NCBI GenBank assembly: GCA_022059125.1
Contig: JAEUWY010000001.1
Location: forward strand, 3,162,001-3,226,000
Reading direction: 5' to 3'
Source: Corynespora cassiicola
Taxonomy: Eukaryota > Ascomycota > Dothideomycetes > Pleosporales > Corynesporascaceae
DNA length: 64,000 bases
Shown in pieces: positions 23,184 through 34,520 of this stretch. Under the pieces are notes generated by a model, which made no database searches, was not told the origin of the DNA, and saw nothing but the letters and a program-made list of their open reading frames with translations. How positions within the stretch are numbered: position 1 is the first letter of the stretch; every line of letters starts with the position of its first letter. The translations under genes and the position numbers were made by a program.

Positions 23184-23489
23184 TTAGGTCCAATACGAAT
23201 TGAGTTTTTTGAAGTTAGCCTGGATCAAGCTGTCCTCGGAAATCTCGTCATATCCTCCATTTTCATCTGGGGAAAAGTAGCGCTTGCTTTCCAAAGCGCC
23301 GAAGTTGATTTGGCGGACCAATTGCACAGTGTGGGGTGGGTTCGATTCGGCGACATTTGGCGTCTTCCCTGAATCCAGAGACGATTCTTGCGGATACTTT
23401 GCCCAATTCATGAAATTCGTGGACTTTTCCTCATGATTGAGTCTCTGAGGACGATGTGGTGTAATTGAATTGCAGCAGAAGAGAGCCAT
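23184..23489 (-). CDS. Small hypothetical protein, 101 aa
   Basis: I do not recognise this gene. The ATG at 23489 begins MALFCC, a short hydrophobic start with two cysteines, and the rest is polar, with several Asn and Ser and a C-terminal NFKKLNSYW. There is no signal peptide. It is called because a clean TATATAAAG box lies 66-74 bp upstream with an A/C-rich leader between, which is ordinary fungal promoter architecture. No intron is needed. It is isolated from other genes. It could still be a chance frame. Confidence 0.45.
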   Translation of the reverse strand: MALFCCNSITPHRPQRLNHEEKSTNFMNWAKYPQESSLDSGKTPNVAESNPPHTVQLVRQINFGALESKRYFSPDENGGYDEISEDSLIQANFKKLNSYWT

Positions 23490-23554
23490 GATGTATTTCG
23501 AAATGATCAATGAGTTGATGAATGTGGTGTATTGATTCCAGCGATTTCAAGCTG

Positions 23555-23563
23555 CTTTATATA
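23555..23563 (-). promoter_or_regulatory. TATA box
   Basis: TATATAAAG read on the minus strand, inside GAGTATATAAAGC. The same 13 bases occur before the glyoxalase-fold gene at about 45.5 kb. Confidence 0.5.
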
Positions 23564-24064
23564 CTCAATGCATCATGCCAAGCAAATTTGTACTAGTTTG
23601 ATGTCATTTACCCCATAGAAATGATTAGTTCGCGATATGGAGCCTATCATACGGTATCGCACGATTAATAGCGAATGGTGATTGCGACAACGTTGAACCA
23701 GTATCCAGAATGGGCAAGTGTATATTTTGAGGCCTACCATCCATTCTAGCCAATAGGATGTTTGGATGCGATGACCCCTCTCGACCCCAGACATTTGATG
23801 TCTTCGCGATCAGCCCTGAGGGCACCAACGCCTCCCCTCTTTTTGCAACTCACCATCTTATTAATTATTTCTTCTTCTTCTTCTTCTTCTTCTTCTTCTT
23901 CTATTTTTTTCGGTGTAGTTTTGGTGTCTTTCGAGCCTCATTTTCGCTGACCGCCAGGTCTAATCAGGCGGCCCTACATCTTTTAAGAGCGTTCTTCTAT
24001 TTCCAGTCAACCGACTGCTTGGTCCAATTCTGAACGTTTATATCATCATCACAGCTTCCAGTAT
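23564..24064. other. Intergenic region with CTT tract
   Basis: Mostly AT-rich, containing the polypyrimidine run at 23869-23902. It would be the former promoter of the zinc-finger pseudogene downstream. Confidence 0.45.
23869..23902 (+). repeat. CTT trinucleotide microsatellite
   Basis: About eleven uninterrupted copies of CTT on the plus strand, followed by T-rich sequence. Confidence 0.95.
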
Positions 24065-24655
24065 GTGGACCCGGCATGGTTACATGCTGGAAATAGTGGC
24101 CCGCTTGATCAATATGATCTGGGCCGACAGCCAAATCCCAATTACCCTGCTGGGCAGAATGACGAGGCACAAGAAGATACCTGCATTAACTCAACACCAC
24201 AATCGTATGGAAGCAACATTGCATTCTACCAGTCTTTACCGCCTAATGCTATCGACTATGGTCTTTCGCAATAACAAGTTTCTAATGCAGTATTGCCGGA
24301 GACTGGAAGTGATACATTGCGATGCGATGAATGCGGTGAATCATTTCGAAAAAACTATCTCCTTAAGTATAATCCGAAAAGATCTAGATGTCATTGTTCT
24401 GTGTATTGACTTCTTTAGCAATCATCGTAAAAAGCATACTCGGCCTTTTAATGTTCAGTCGATCTTTGTGACAGAGCATTTCAATTGCGCAAGGACCTTA
24501 GAAGGCATCAAGAATCTAAGCACTCCAATGAGCGTTTGTACTGTTCATACCCAGGATGCAATCGTTCCGCTGGGCAAAGAATTGCAGGGTTCAGGAAGGA
24601 TAATCTCGAAAGGCACATTCGGACCCAGCACCCAAGATGGGACCTGAAAAAGTAG
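24065..24655 (+). pseudogene. Decayed C2H2 zinc-finger protein gene
   Basis: One frame encodes an N-terminal, Pro/Asn/Gln-rich segment starting MDPAWLHAG, then a TAA at 24272-24274 (one change from CAA), then LRCDECGESF, the first half of a C2H2 finger whose His position is now Asn. The NHRKKHTRPF linker is in another frame. From 24452 the original frame resumes with an intact finger (CSVDLCDRAF to H..H) and a second (CSYPGC to HIRTQH), ending at the TAG at 24653-24655. The gene needs at least two frame changes and two or more stop repairs. It probably encoded a DNA-binding regulator of about 190 residues. Confidence 0.75.
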
Positions 24656-24831
24656 TATTGCAGACAAAACTCAATGAAAATTCCTGTTGCAGACAAATTT
24701 TCACAGCAAATTATGAAAACTGACGAATAATTGACTACAGTACATGCCTGGAACGAAGATTCCAACTGGCCGTGAACAGAGGTAGTGTTGTGGCTCCAAG
24801 ACTGATAAGCTTTCGAACACATAGCAACATT

Positions 24832-27800
24832 TCATTGATCAGAAGTCTTGGCTGTTCCTGCTTCGAGAGCTGAATCTCTGTTCCCCCTCTCCATCTCCTT
24901 TCTCATGGCCTTAAGGCTTCTCATGAAGGGTATAAAACCAGGACCGAAAATCCCTATTGTTTGTCCATTTTCCTCGTTGGATACATTTCTGTCGGGTTCG
25001 ATGCCCGAATTCTGGCTCGCGCTGTCATTCTCTTCAGTTGGAATAGTTGATCTTTTAAAACCCTCTTTTATCCTTTTCTTTGCTGTTTTGGAAAGGCGGT
25101 AACCAGGTTGATACAGCTTATCATCAAGAATCCTAGCATTTGCAAGGGCCACGACTGTAATGCAGAGAGCCACAATAGCCGTAGAGATCATTCCAATCAA
25201 CTCAGATCTTCCAGGGGTGCCTGAAATACTGAATATTGCGGTCGCAAACCCAAGCGGGAGGAACACTACAGTAACGTACGTAAAGAATCGCACATTTTCG
25301 GCGCTCTGGAAGCTCAGCTCGTTCCTTGTCGACTCCAATCTACTGATGAGCGACATTTTTAAACGTTGAATGTCAGTTCTGTGATGTTGCAGATCTCTTA
25401 TCTTCTGATTGTTCAATATCGATAATTTGGTAATGGCTGAACGATACTTTCGTTCATCGTTCTTCGTCCATCTGGGTCTTTGAGGTTCACGATCTTTCTC
25501 ACGAGTCATCCAAGCTGTAATCTTCTCCAAGGTTCCATCCAGATCATCTTCAATTACTTGCAAGGTGAACTGGATTGGTGGCCATTTTTTACTGAAGGAC
25601 AGGTATCTACCGTTGTCCATTGGGGCAGAAAATAAAGCGTTGAAAACTTTGCGAACACCGCGAGCTGTGGGTTCGACCTGTGTTTCCGTTGCGAGTAGTA
25701 AAACTAGATAACTGCTGATTTCTTTCAAGATTTCCTGATATCGGTCCAGGATCTCTTGAATAATCCGATCAAAGAGAAGAAGCTCTAGGACCTTACGTTG
25801 ACGCCATGGCCTTTTTTCACGGTCTGTGGGGCTCAGAAGTTTGGTTGACTGAACAAGTTCCTCGAAACTTTTTGGAGTTCGAACATTATTATCTCCCATG
25901 GAATATATAGGCGAATTGGGATTGTCTTTCGGGTCAGTTTCCAAAAAACGGCAAGTCCAGTACCGGTCGAAGAAGTCGCCGATGAACAGAAATCCAATAG
26001 AAGCTTGTTCCATTCTCTTGCCACCGCCAGGAAATTTGATTACATTCTCTTGACTTCCATTGTCTCCGCTGATGAGTCGATAGAAAGAGAGTTGGAGTTC
26101 CGTGTTCCATACATTTGAAACTGCTGTCACTTCATCGAAAAAGTATTTTTCGCGAGCTAAGTGTCTTTCAAAGAAGGTCTTGACGAATGGCGCCTCGGAG
26201 CGAGAGTGGGCTAGTTTACGAATGTATGCGATGTGTTTGTCTGAGTTTGGCAACCATATGAGTCTCTTCTTGCTATCAATTGCCGTTCGTCGTCCTTTGA
26301 GTTTTTCACAGATACCCTCAACGTTAAGAATTTCGCAAGGATCCTCTGAAGGAACTTTCGTCCTTCTTTCTGTTTTGCGCTTTGTCTTGTGTGCACTTTT
26401 GGGAATATCCAAAATTACTCCTTTGAGGAGCTTTTCCTGTTCAACGGGTAGTGCCTCCAATCTCTGACTCCGCTGCAGTGCGTATTCGGGTTCTAACATG
26501 AATTTTTCCAGCTCGAGATCGAAGAAATCAATATCATCAGGGGTATTATCTTGGTTCTGGGGATCGAAATCTAAGAAATCGGGATAAGGATAAAGCCACT
26601 CATCAGACATCTCGATAATACTATTTTGGTCGATAAGAGTGTTGAAAGGCATGGATTTCTTCATCTCAGGATTCCGTAGTTCTTGCTTTTGTGAATCTGG
26701 ATTCATATCCTTTTTCCGCATTGCGCTCACAGTAGTTGCTCGAGATAGCTTAGAGCGTACCAACTCTGTATCAGAGCTTCTTCTTATGGGCCTTGCAGGT
26801 GCAGTAGAACTCGTCGAGAACGGTTCTTTTCTGCCATATACCCAAAGGATATAAGGTATCTCGAAGCTCGCGTGCCAGTAGAAATCTCTCCAGATTGGAT
26901 TATCAAAAAGCTCAGGCTTTTTGGTGGTATAATTGATCTGTCCAGGCAAAAGTCCATTTGGGGAACTACTGCCAAGTAGTACCTCCATGGCCTCGCCGAA
27001 CATATCCTCTGCCAATCTGGAATTAATACGAAATCCTTTTTGGGCCAGTATCAGCGCCACAGCGTAACGCAGTGGATTGTCCCAGGTAGAGTCCTCGTTG
27101 TCCTTGTGGAATTTTTGAGATTCAAGAGTGGCCTTCCACAACGCGTCTGATTTGCCAAAAAAGGCAGGGGTGGTATCATAAAGAAGGGCAGAATCCCTTG
27201 AATGAAATATAAACCTCGTTTCTGCTAAAGTACGTGATAGCGCGATCATACTCTTATGTGACGTGGTATTTTCTGTGGTGAAACGCTTCAAGACGTTTTT
27301 CTGAAAATCTGCGGGCCAGAACCCATCTTTCAACAGTCCACTGGCTACAGAATTTTCGGCTCGTTTTCTTTTTGTCTTATTCATCTGCTGTGTTGTTTCG
27401 AGTTCCCCATCGATATCGAGATCTTTCAATGATTGAAGCGCTCGCCAAATCCACACATGATCGTCCAGTCGATACTTCTGAGTTCCAGGCCGAGGGAAGG
27501 CAGTAAGTTGACGTTTGTCCTCTTTCCTCAATTCTTCAATCCATTCTCTAGCGACGATCTTCAACATACGAGTGGCAGCTTTTACAGTAACCACATCATC
27601 ATCTTCCTTGAATTTCGATGCAAAGTCCGCAATTTTAATGATATGAAACGGAGTATCTGTCAAAGAGGTGGCAGCCAAGACTTCCACTGACTCGGGATTT
27701 AGTATTTCTCGCCCGGTGACCCAATAATTAGCCGCAAATATTGTTTCAGGTTTGACCCTCTTAATCAACCATTCTAAATGTGCTGCACAGGTATCTCGGA

Positions 27801-29279
27801 TCCTTTGACGGGTAGTTTTGGCCATTTCTCGCACTCCAGAGTGGTTATTTGACTCTTGAGGTTTCAAATGTTCAAACATTGCAACTAAAAATTGAAACGT
27901 GAAGCTTGTGGAAGTCAACTTTCCGGCTTTCAAAGACATGGTGGATTGCATCTAAACTTACAAGCTTGATGATGTAATGATACGATGGCCTGATATATCA
28001 CCACAAGTCAAAGCAACAGGTGGTTTGATGGTTCTGATCGTCATATCTGATCTGTTCGTAACGGGTTCTGGTGGGACTGGAATACTACAGACAGAAAGTA
28101 TATGTTCTAAGTTTCTCCGAAAAACGAAGTCCAAGTGGGGGTCCGAGGAGAAACTTAATTTCGTATATTGAGTTTCGGCGAGTAACATCTCTATATTATA
28201 GTACGAGGGAATGGAAACCAAGTCGGCTATAGTCCTGGTATCATCCTGAATGAACTGGAGCTTGTAAGCCGTTACGAACTCCAGTGGTGTTCCGGGCTCA
28301 AGTTGGTAATTCTTGTCTCGTAACTTTATTCTGAATGAGGACAATTCGCCACTCACTCTACCTTCCTGTTCGATATCAAGAGGTTCGCCGTTCATGAAGA
28401 AGACGATAGTAAGGACTATAGTACCAAGAATGTTTTCCTCACCATACCCTGCATGAGCAAAGATGATAAGATCGTTTTCCGGGCCGACATAAGTTTTGTA
28501 TTCTTTGTCATGGACTGTGGCTTCGTTGAATTTGTGGCTGGTGTTGAGAAAATCCAACTCTCGAATCGAAATATCTGAATCGAATTTTAGATCCCATGGC
28601 ATCTGAAAAGTGTCTCCGTTTGACGTGTAGGTATCTTGTATATACACACCGTTGTTGTGCACGAAGAAACTTGATTCCAAAGCTAGCTTCTCAGTCTCGG
28701 CAGTAAAGTGTGGCCAACGATCACGTATAAACCCCGAGGAGACATTAGATGCAGCAAGATCGCGAAATGCATTAATCGAGTCTTCGAGGTACGGGCCAAT
28801 CGAAACGTAGTTGACTAACTGTTCCATTCGGTCCACGATGAAAAACGGTTCATCTGTTGCCCAGGAATCGACGCTGAAGAGGCCCGAGCGGCCTGTACCG
28901 AGAAATCGAGTGACTTGAATAAGGTCACCCTTGGAGTTGACACTTGCCGTTACACCCTCTTCCCCGAAAGAAAAGTACGTGCGGGCATTTCGGGCCACGG
29001 GGTCTGCCTTCTCAGGTATGGAGATGTAATCTTCCTTCCGAATGGTAGTTTTAGACGAACTACCTAGAATATCCAGTCAGTCAGCTGATAAATCTTAGAT
29101 GTTTCTCATACTAACCTTTTGATGCCACTGGAGATTCTGCGTTGGAGAGGCACATCGTTGGACGGTATTTTTGATCCGTCTGAAATACTGCCGGGAGAGG
29201 TCTGAGATGGCTCTAGCAACTTTGGACTACTTGGGATTTGCGGTGCAGCTTGAACTTGGGGCGTTGGTGATGAGGGCAT
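24832..29279 (-). CDS. Large fungal CorA-like membrane protein
   Basis: The product is 1444 residues from three exons: 29279-29116, 29059-27962 and 27904-24832. Intron 1 is GTTAGT to GGTAG and intron 2 is GTAAGT to CACAAG with a GTTGAC branch. Phases match and restore the family sequence YFSFGEEGVTASV near the start and SSSFFTFQFLVAMFEHLKPQ across intron 2. The long N-terminal part is specific to these fungal proteins. Near the C-terminus a coiled-coil region leads to two membrane helices (YVTVVFLPLGFATAIFSI and a second helix about 10 residues on), as in CorA Mg2+ channels. The canonical GMN signature after the first helix is absent (SGTPG), so ion transport is uncertain. The gene is far larger than classical CorA. 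A TATTTAA element lies 64 bp upstream. Confidence 0.85.
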
Positions 29280-29342
29280 CTCGTGAAAGAAATGTTGGGG
29301 CCGGAATTACAAGGCTGGACTCGAGGTATGGCCTCAGCTACC

Positions 29343-29349
29343 TTAAATA
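29343..29349 (-). promoter_or_regulatory. TATA-like element
   Basis: TATTTAA on the minus strand, 64 bp before the ATG of the CorA-like gene. Confidence 0.4.
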
Positions 29350-30270
29350 GTGAGACTTATGTGCTGCTGCCAAGATTATGTTTATTAATGAGGGCTCAAA
29401 GTGACAAGATCATCTGCCTTGGACTCCGCTGTTCTCGCTTCAGCTTCAGCTAAAGCGGGGAAAGCCTCTTTTCGCTCAGCTGATTTGTAACTGTCAGCTT
29501 TTCAGCCTTGTAGATAGCAGTGCAAAAAGAGTCTTAGTAAGAAAATAAAGCTCAAAATTTAATTAAATCATGAAGTAGATTGTTTAAAAAGTATACAAAA
29601 ACAGCCTGTAGACGTTAGAGCCTTTAAAATATTTTGGAGCTATGATGCATTCTATACTACGTTGTAGAAGTATACTACTCAAAGTAAGCTGGCGATGTTT
29701 AATTTTTACTGGTTATGACAATTAGAACCCTGTAATTAGTGTCTCCCCATTCTCCACAGAGGCTATTCTTTCCAAATTTCAAACCTTATCTCAAATCCTG
29801 GCGCTCATAATCCTCTGGCCCCCAATATTCACGAGGAAAACTGGGCCCATAGGTTCCTTCTTCGCAGGCTATTTTCTTATACCCTCGTTCGCGGATTGGC
29901 TCCTAGAATGCCGGAAGGAGAACCAAAGTTGAGCAGATCCGCCCTAGAAAGATCGGAATTTCCGCGGGGATTACTCCCGCCAACATAGGCAAGATGGTGT
30001 TCGGAAGGTGATACACACAGTATCCGCTTGGGAAAATGGCGGCAAAATTCGACGATGGCGCGTAGCTGTAGATTAAGATCCATACCTGAATAGCACACCA
30101 AACTGGCCCTTTATCAGCACAGTCATGTTCGCCCGTTCCTGCATATATATGGGTTATCCGAAGGCGGGCATCCTGACTCTCAAGCGAAGTCTGAGCAACG
30201 CATTGGCCACTGAATCCTTTGGCGCTGAGAGGCCGATCGGTCTGGTGAGATCAGGCAGCGAGTAGTACAG
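29350..30270. other. AT-rich intergenic region
   Basis: About 0.9 kb with only short frames. An uninterrupted stretch at about 30145-30260 reads KAGILTLKRSL and onward until a TAG, and may belong with the open segment that follows. Confidence 0.4.
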
Positions 30271-30507
30271 GATAATATTGCCAAGCCCGCTTACGACTAC
30301 TTACGATACGAAGCGGAGAACTCCAAATCGGCCGAAGTCACTGAAGTTGAAGCTGAGTGGGCCAATATTACGAGCAAGCCGCCGCCTATCTTTGTCCAGA
30401 ATCTATCAGCCATGTTACGACTGTACTATGACAAGGACGGTTCAAAGCTTACAAATGTTCTTATTGTTGACACTCTTGCCCGGCGGCAATTTAATAGGCA
30501 TATTTAA
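30271..30507 (+). pseudogene. Orphan coding-like segment, possible gene relic
   Basis: A 79-codon open frame without an initial ATG, reading DNIAKPAYDYLRYEAENSK and later LSAMLRLYYDKDG, then a stop. Amino-acid composition looks like real globular protein rather than random translation, and another such stretch ends just upstream in a different frame. I do not recognise the family. It may be a broken exon of a lost gene. Confidence 0.3.
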
Positions 30508-30824
30508 GCCCCATATCGGATTTCGCAACACCTCCGTTATTGTGTACCCCTGAACAATCCAATAGAAGTACAATGCCGGCCTATATGGGCCATCTAAAGC
30601 CCAGTCCGAGAGTCTGGATTATTGCTTTTGTTCACTCCCTTCTACAGTAGAGGCCCTAGTATCTCCATGTTAGGGCCATTAATTGTAATTCACTTGATTT
30701 GTTACGTCATCTTTGGATTATGGAGCTGGAAGTTTATTAATTTGGTATTCCTACAGCATTGTTGCCGTCATGCAGTCATTAGATTTTTTTCATTCTGGGT
30801 GTCTGATGCACATGTGTCTTACTC
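30508..30824. other. Intergenic region
   Basis: AT-rich, downstream of the SMP/C2 gene's stop on the other strand. A T-rich frame at 30.6-30.8 kb is hydrophobic by composition only. No gene is supported. Confidence 0.4.
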
Positions 30825-32427
30825 CTACTGAGCCAATTGCAATCCCTTCAGAGTGATCTCAGCCCTAACTGTCGCCCCGCTACCAACGTTGAATGCGTCT
30901 GCAACAGTGAGGTCTTGTCCATTCTGCACATCAGAGAATGGAATTTCGACCACCCCAGTCTCTGTCTCTCCATTGAGCAAGCTGATCTTGAAAGGTTCGC
31001 CACTATTCAGAGTATCCGCTGTAATCGGGATCCTAAACGCCTGGTCAAAGCCAGGGTTGAAGATGTCGGTACCAGGCGAGTACGACTTGACTGCGGTGCG
31101 GAACTCCTTGCCGCCCCACGAGACCTTGACGCTGGGCTTGAGCTCATCGCGCTGGCCCTGGAGACCGAGAGCACTCGCGATGAGGACAGTGGCAAGACCA
31201 ACCAGTTGACCTTCGCCTTGGCTGTGTGAAGCGGAGAGGGCTTGTGGCTCAGAAACAAAGTGGAAGAATTTGGCATGCACTGTTACGTGGGAATTTGTGT
31301 GCTCGCCCTTGTGATGGAGTGCAATGTCCTTTGAGCCTCCACCGAGCAGGATGTCCTTGATGGAGATGGATCCCATACCGATATCGTCATCAGCATCAAT
31401 ATCGTCGTCTTGAACGTCGATGGTGATGTTTTGCTCGAAGTCTGCGACGAGGAAGTCGTGTGTCTCGTTCCATTCTGGGTCATGGTCGTTGTCTTTAGTT
31501 GAGGTGCGCCACTCCTCCTCCGCTCCGACACTGACTTTGCAGTAACAGTCGGGCACGTCCTTTACGATTTTGGCTAAAAGACGCTTTGCGCCGCTCTTCT
31601 TGGGTCCAGAGATGCCAATTGCGCGCTCGATGGTGAGACGTACAACACCGAGATGTGGCTGATAAGTCTTAAAGTAGTCATTTGAGTTGTCAAGCTTCAC
31701 CATGAAGCGGTTGGGCAAAACCGCCATACCACCAACAATTCCGAGTATGGTCTTGCGGATGGTGCTTGAGATAATGCCCAAGTCAGCGATGTTGGCGGCA
31801 TCGGTAAAATCGAGGGAGAGCTCGGGAGGGTTGATGAAAGCGACTTGTGCTGCACCAATCTGTTGGAGAAATTAGTTCCGGTCTTTTCTGGAGACTAGAT
31901 GAGCAGGAGAAGACTTACGAGTGGAATAACGTTGGTCAAAGGTGCGAGCAAAACTGACAGCCTACCCTTGAGATGTACATGCTCAATACCCTATCATCGA
32001 TCAGTAAGCTACATCCTCTTTCATTGGGTGTGGTGAGCCTACAATCTTAGGAACCATCTTGCCGTCTAGTTCAATGTCGCTCTTACTCTCCCAGATCACA
32101 TCCATGTCCAACTTTATGCCTCCCTTTGTGGTCTTGTGTACGTCAACCGCACCCAGCCTCAGTGGTACGTGGCCAAGGTCAATTTTTGTGAAGCGCAGGT
32201 TTCCCAATGGACCAGGAAGTGTAGAGGCCAGGATGGGTTCAACGATCTCTTTTACCATTCTGCCTCCAGCAACGTTGATGTTGGGCCATAGCTGCTCGAC
32301 AATGTCATTGAGGAAGCCTACGTTTGTTAGCCAATTGCTGAGATGATGCCGCAGGGTTTTGCTGACCTGCAGACTCGGCACCTCCTGACGCGGTCAAGGT
32401 ATCTGCGAGACCTGACATGTTGTTCAT
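30825..32427 (-). CDS. SMP-C2 domain protein, tricalbin/synaptotagmin-like
   Basis: The product is 480 residues from four exons: 32427-32367, 32317-32043, 31990-31919 and 31859-30825. All introns have GT-AG borders, and the phases (1, 0, 0) close. The N-terminal half shows the lipid-binding SMP fold: FLNDIVEQLWPNIN, then VEPILASTLP, the GNLRFTKIDLG strand and GIEHVHLKGRLSVLL. Two C2 domains follow: one with VRLTIERAIGISG and the acidic loop DVQDDDIDADDDIG, which should bind Ca2+, and a second, less acidic one. Known relatives (tricalbins, extended synaptotagmins) move lipids at ER contact sites. Unlike those, no N-terminal membrane hairpin is visible. A CTATAAAG box sits about 96 bp upstream. 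Confidence 0.87.
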
Positions 32428-32522
32428 GATTGCGTTTGTGTCGGAGAATGGAGGGGTATGTGCAATAGTTGTTCACGAAGGAGACAAGGTTGGCTAGGTC
32501 AAGGCACGATGGAAGATGAGCT

Positions 32523-32530
32523 CTTTATAG
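32523..32530 (-). promoter_or_regulatory. TATA box
   Basis: CTATAAAG on the minus strand, ending 96 bp before the ATG at 32427. Confidence 0.5.
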
Positions 32531-33671
32531 GACCCTGTAGATGCGAGTGGGGTAAAACCACGCATGGAAAACCAGGATCTGCAGGAGATCGATCGCAAGG
32601 GCCGAAAAGCAGGGTGAAACAGAAGCTGGATACGACAAACGGGGGAGAACGCGTTGTTTACGTTTATGACGCTGGAGGGGCTCCTCAGACGTCACTCATG
32701 GCAGAGTGGGGATGTGGGCAGACAGGTTGGACCGAGTCTAGCCTGGTGATTGGCTTGAATTAGCTCCTCCGCGGGGCAACTCCACCACTAGAGCGCGGCA
32801 CGTTCGTCTTCACCGCTGGACGTGCATTGACACGCAAGGCTTGGCAGTATTATGGCCTGTTTTGTCTGCAGTTAGGGCCCGTTTGGAAGGCAGTGCAGGT
32901 GGAGCACCCATGTGTCCCCCACCAATTCAAGTGTGAAGGGCGAGCAGTTTCCAAGGTTTCCAGAGTTTCCAAGTTGGATGAGTGGCTGATGTGTGGCTAT
33001 GGTGGCTGCGGTGGCTATGGTGGCTGCGGTGGCGGTGGTGGCTAGTGAGATATATATATTCGAAACACGACTTTGCAATTCGGGCCGGGAGCCTAAATCA
33101 GTAGGAATAGTTATTCTTCTTTCAACGTTAGCAGATGAGTATGTGTTGATGCGCATGTGAAACTTCATGTCATAGAGTTGAAAGTGCGAAATTGCTATAA
33201 ACTTTTTTGCTGATTGATGCCTCAATATTGTCTCAGTGACCGTGATTTAACCCTAGGTACTTCTCTGCATTACGAGATCATGCCTCATTCCATCTTCTTT
33301 CTTTTCTATATCTTATTATTATACCCTTACTTACTTACCTATCAGATATTCTTTCTAAGTCAAAACTCTGCACGAAGAAATCCTGCTTCCTTCTACCTCT
33401 ATGTAAACTTCTTGACCAACTCTTCATCCATTATTGTAGCCCTCTTCAGCGCATAAGAATCCCACTGAGCTTTTTCTGTGTTTATAACTAGTTGACTAAA
33501 AGGCATGTGTACAAAGTCTTATTCCCAAAATTCAGTTAGCAGAGCTACTCGATTGGATGCTCACGTGTCTGTCGAGGCTTGATGTAAAACAGCGTCAATA
33601 TACTTGTCACATGAGATAATCTTTTGTTTACCTAGAGTCAAGCCTAAGTATTTAGTTATCTGCTTCCAGCC
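32531..33671. other. Intergenic region with GGY repeat
   Basis: About 1.1 kb. It contains short TTTCCAAG-type near-repeats at 32948-32974 and the trinucleotide block at 32994-33043. The right half is AT-rich. No gene is supported. Confidence 0.45.
32994..33043 (+). repeat. GGY-type trinucleotide repeat
   Basis: Alternating GGCTATGGT and GGCTGCGGT units, ending in GGT runs. The plus frame reads Gly/Tyr/Cys repeats and the minus frame Ala/Thr repeats. It is not part of a supported gene. Confidence 0.85.
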
Positions 33672-34520
33672 TTAATATATTGGATTCTTGATATGATAAT
33701 ATGAGCTGCGTCTGTTACTCTCTTTTCCTTCAATTTGCGCTTCATCAACCGGAAGCATGAGATATGATAGTGTGGCGGCAACTTGGTCTACTGGAAACCA
33801 ACTCAACGTTTCCTTCAGATCAGGAAACATTCCCTTTTTGAAACTTTGTGATCGCCCAACTTGATATCCCTGAGCTGAAAGGCTTGTTCTTGTCGTATCT
33901 GGGGGCAACTCCGCTTTGTCGGTTCAAAGAAATAATCATATCGACTTGATCAAGGCTCAATAAGTGTTGAACTAGATGAGAACCTAGAATACCTGTGGTG
34001 CCAGTCACGAGGACTGTACCTTTACGGTTGTATATATAGCCCTTTGACATGTCTGAGTATTTCAAGGTCTGGACTTGGAGCAAGCGAGAAGTCGGTCATG
34101 TACTTTTGTATGTGGGAGCCGAGATTATTTTGGCTTGTTATCTTCGAATAGGAGAATCTAGATGACTCTTTGTTTTGTAAGGGTTGCTCAGTGATCGGAG
34201 TCATACGCGCTTTACAATAACCATCTGCGACCATAGTTAGAATGAGTCTTTGGATAAAGCTCTCTGGTAGGTTAACCTCAGTCCATTCCACTCTTTTGAA
34301 GCCGACCTCATACAATATTGACTCACAAGGTTGCGGGTCTACTAGTGCATATTCACGCTCATCGTTAAGATGTGACATTCTTCTAAGACGACATCAATCC
34401 AATAAAGTGGTTCGGTCATCTTGAGCATGAGAAGATAACCATTTGATTGATCATCCTGAGAATCTTTGGGAGTTGAGCGAGCGATGCTTCGGGTCCCATG
34501 CACGCGGTTGGTTTCCAATA
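33672..34520 (-). pseudogene. Non-reducing PKS relic, methyltransferase plus reductase
   Basis: Read on the minus strand, fragments appear in the order of the C-terminal part of a fungal non-reducing polyketide synthase. First comes NRVHGTRSIARST and MTEPLYWIDVV, from the C-methyltransferase (about 34510-34390). After a frame change come DEREYALVDP and LYEVGFKRVEWTEVNLPES. After a second frame change GTVLVTGTTGILGSHLVQHLL marks the NAD(P)-binding start of a thioester-reductase domain. The middle of that domain is missing. A last fragment with LSWFPVDQVAATL and SYYHIKNPIY matches its end. Ketosynthase, acyltransferase and carrier domains are absent. The remains imply an ancestor that released a methylated aromatic aldehyde. 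The adjacent SDR and sugar porter might be left over from the same neighbourhood. Confidence 0.78.

Noticed and set aside
32827..33045. Gly/Tyr/Cys-rich small frame over the GGY repeat
   Set aside because: It ends in the repeat, has no signal peptide and is best explained as simple-sequence translation.
33672..34378. Calling the PKS fragments as separate small reductase and methyltransferase genes
   Set aside because: The fragments are in the order of one PKS C-terminus, lack starts and active-site completeness, and are separated by frame changes.
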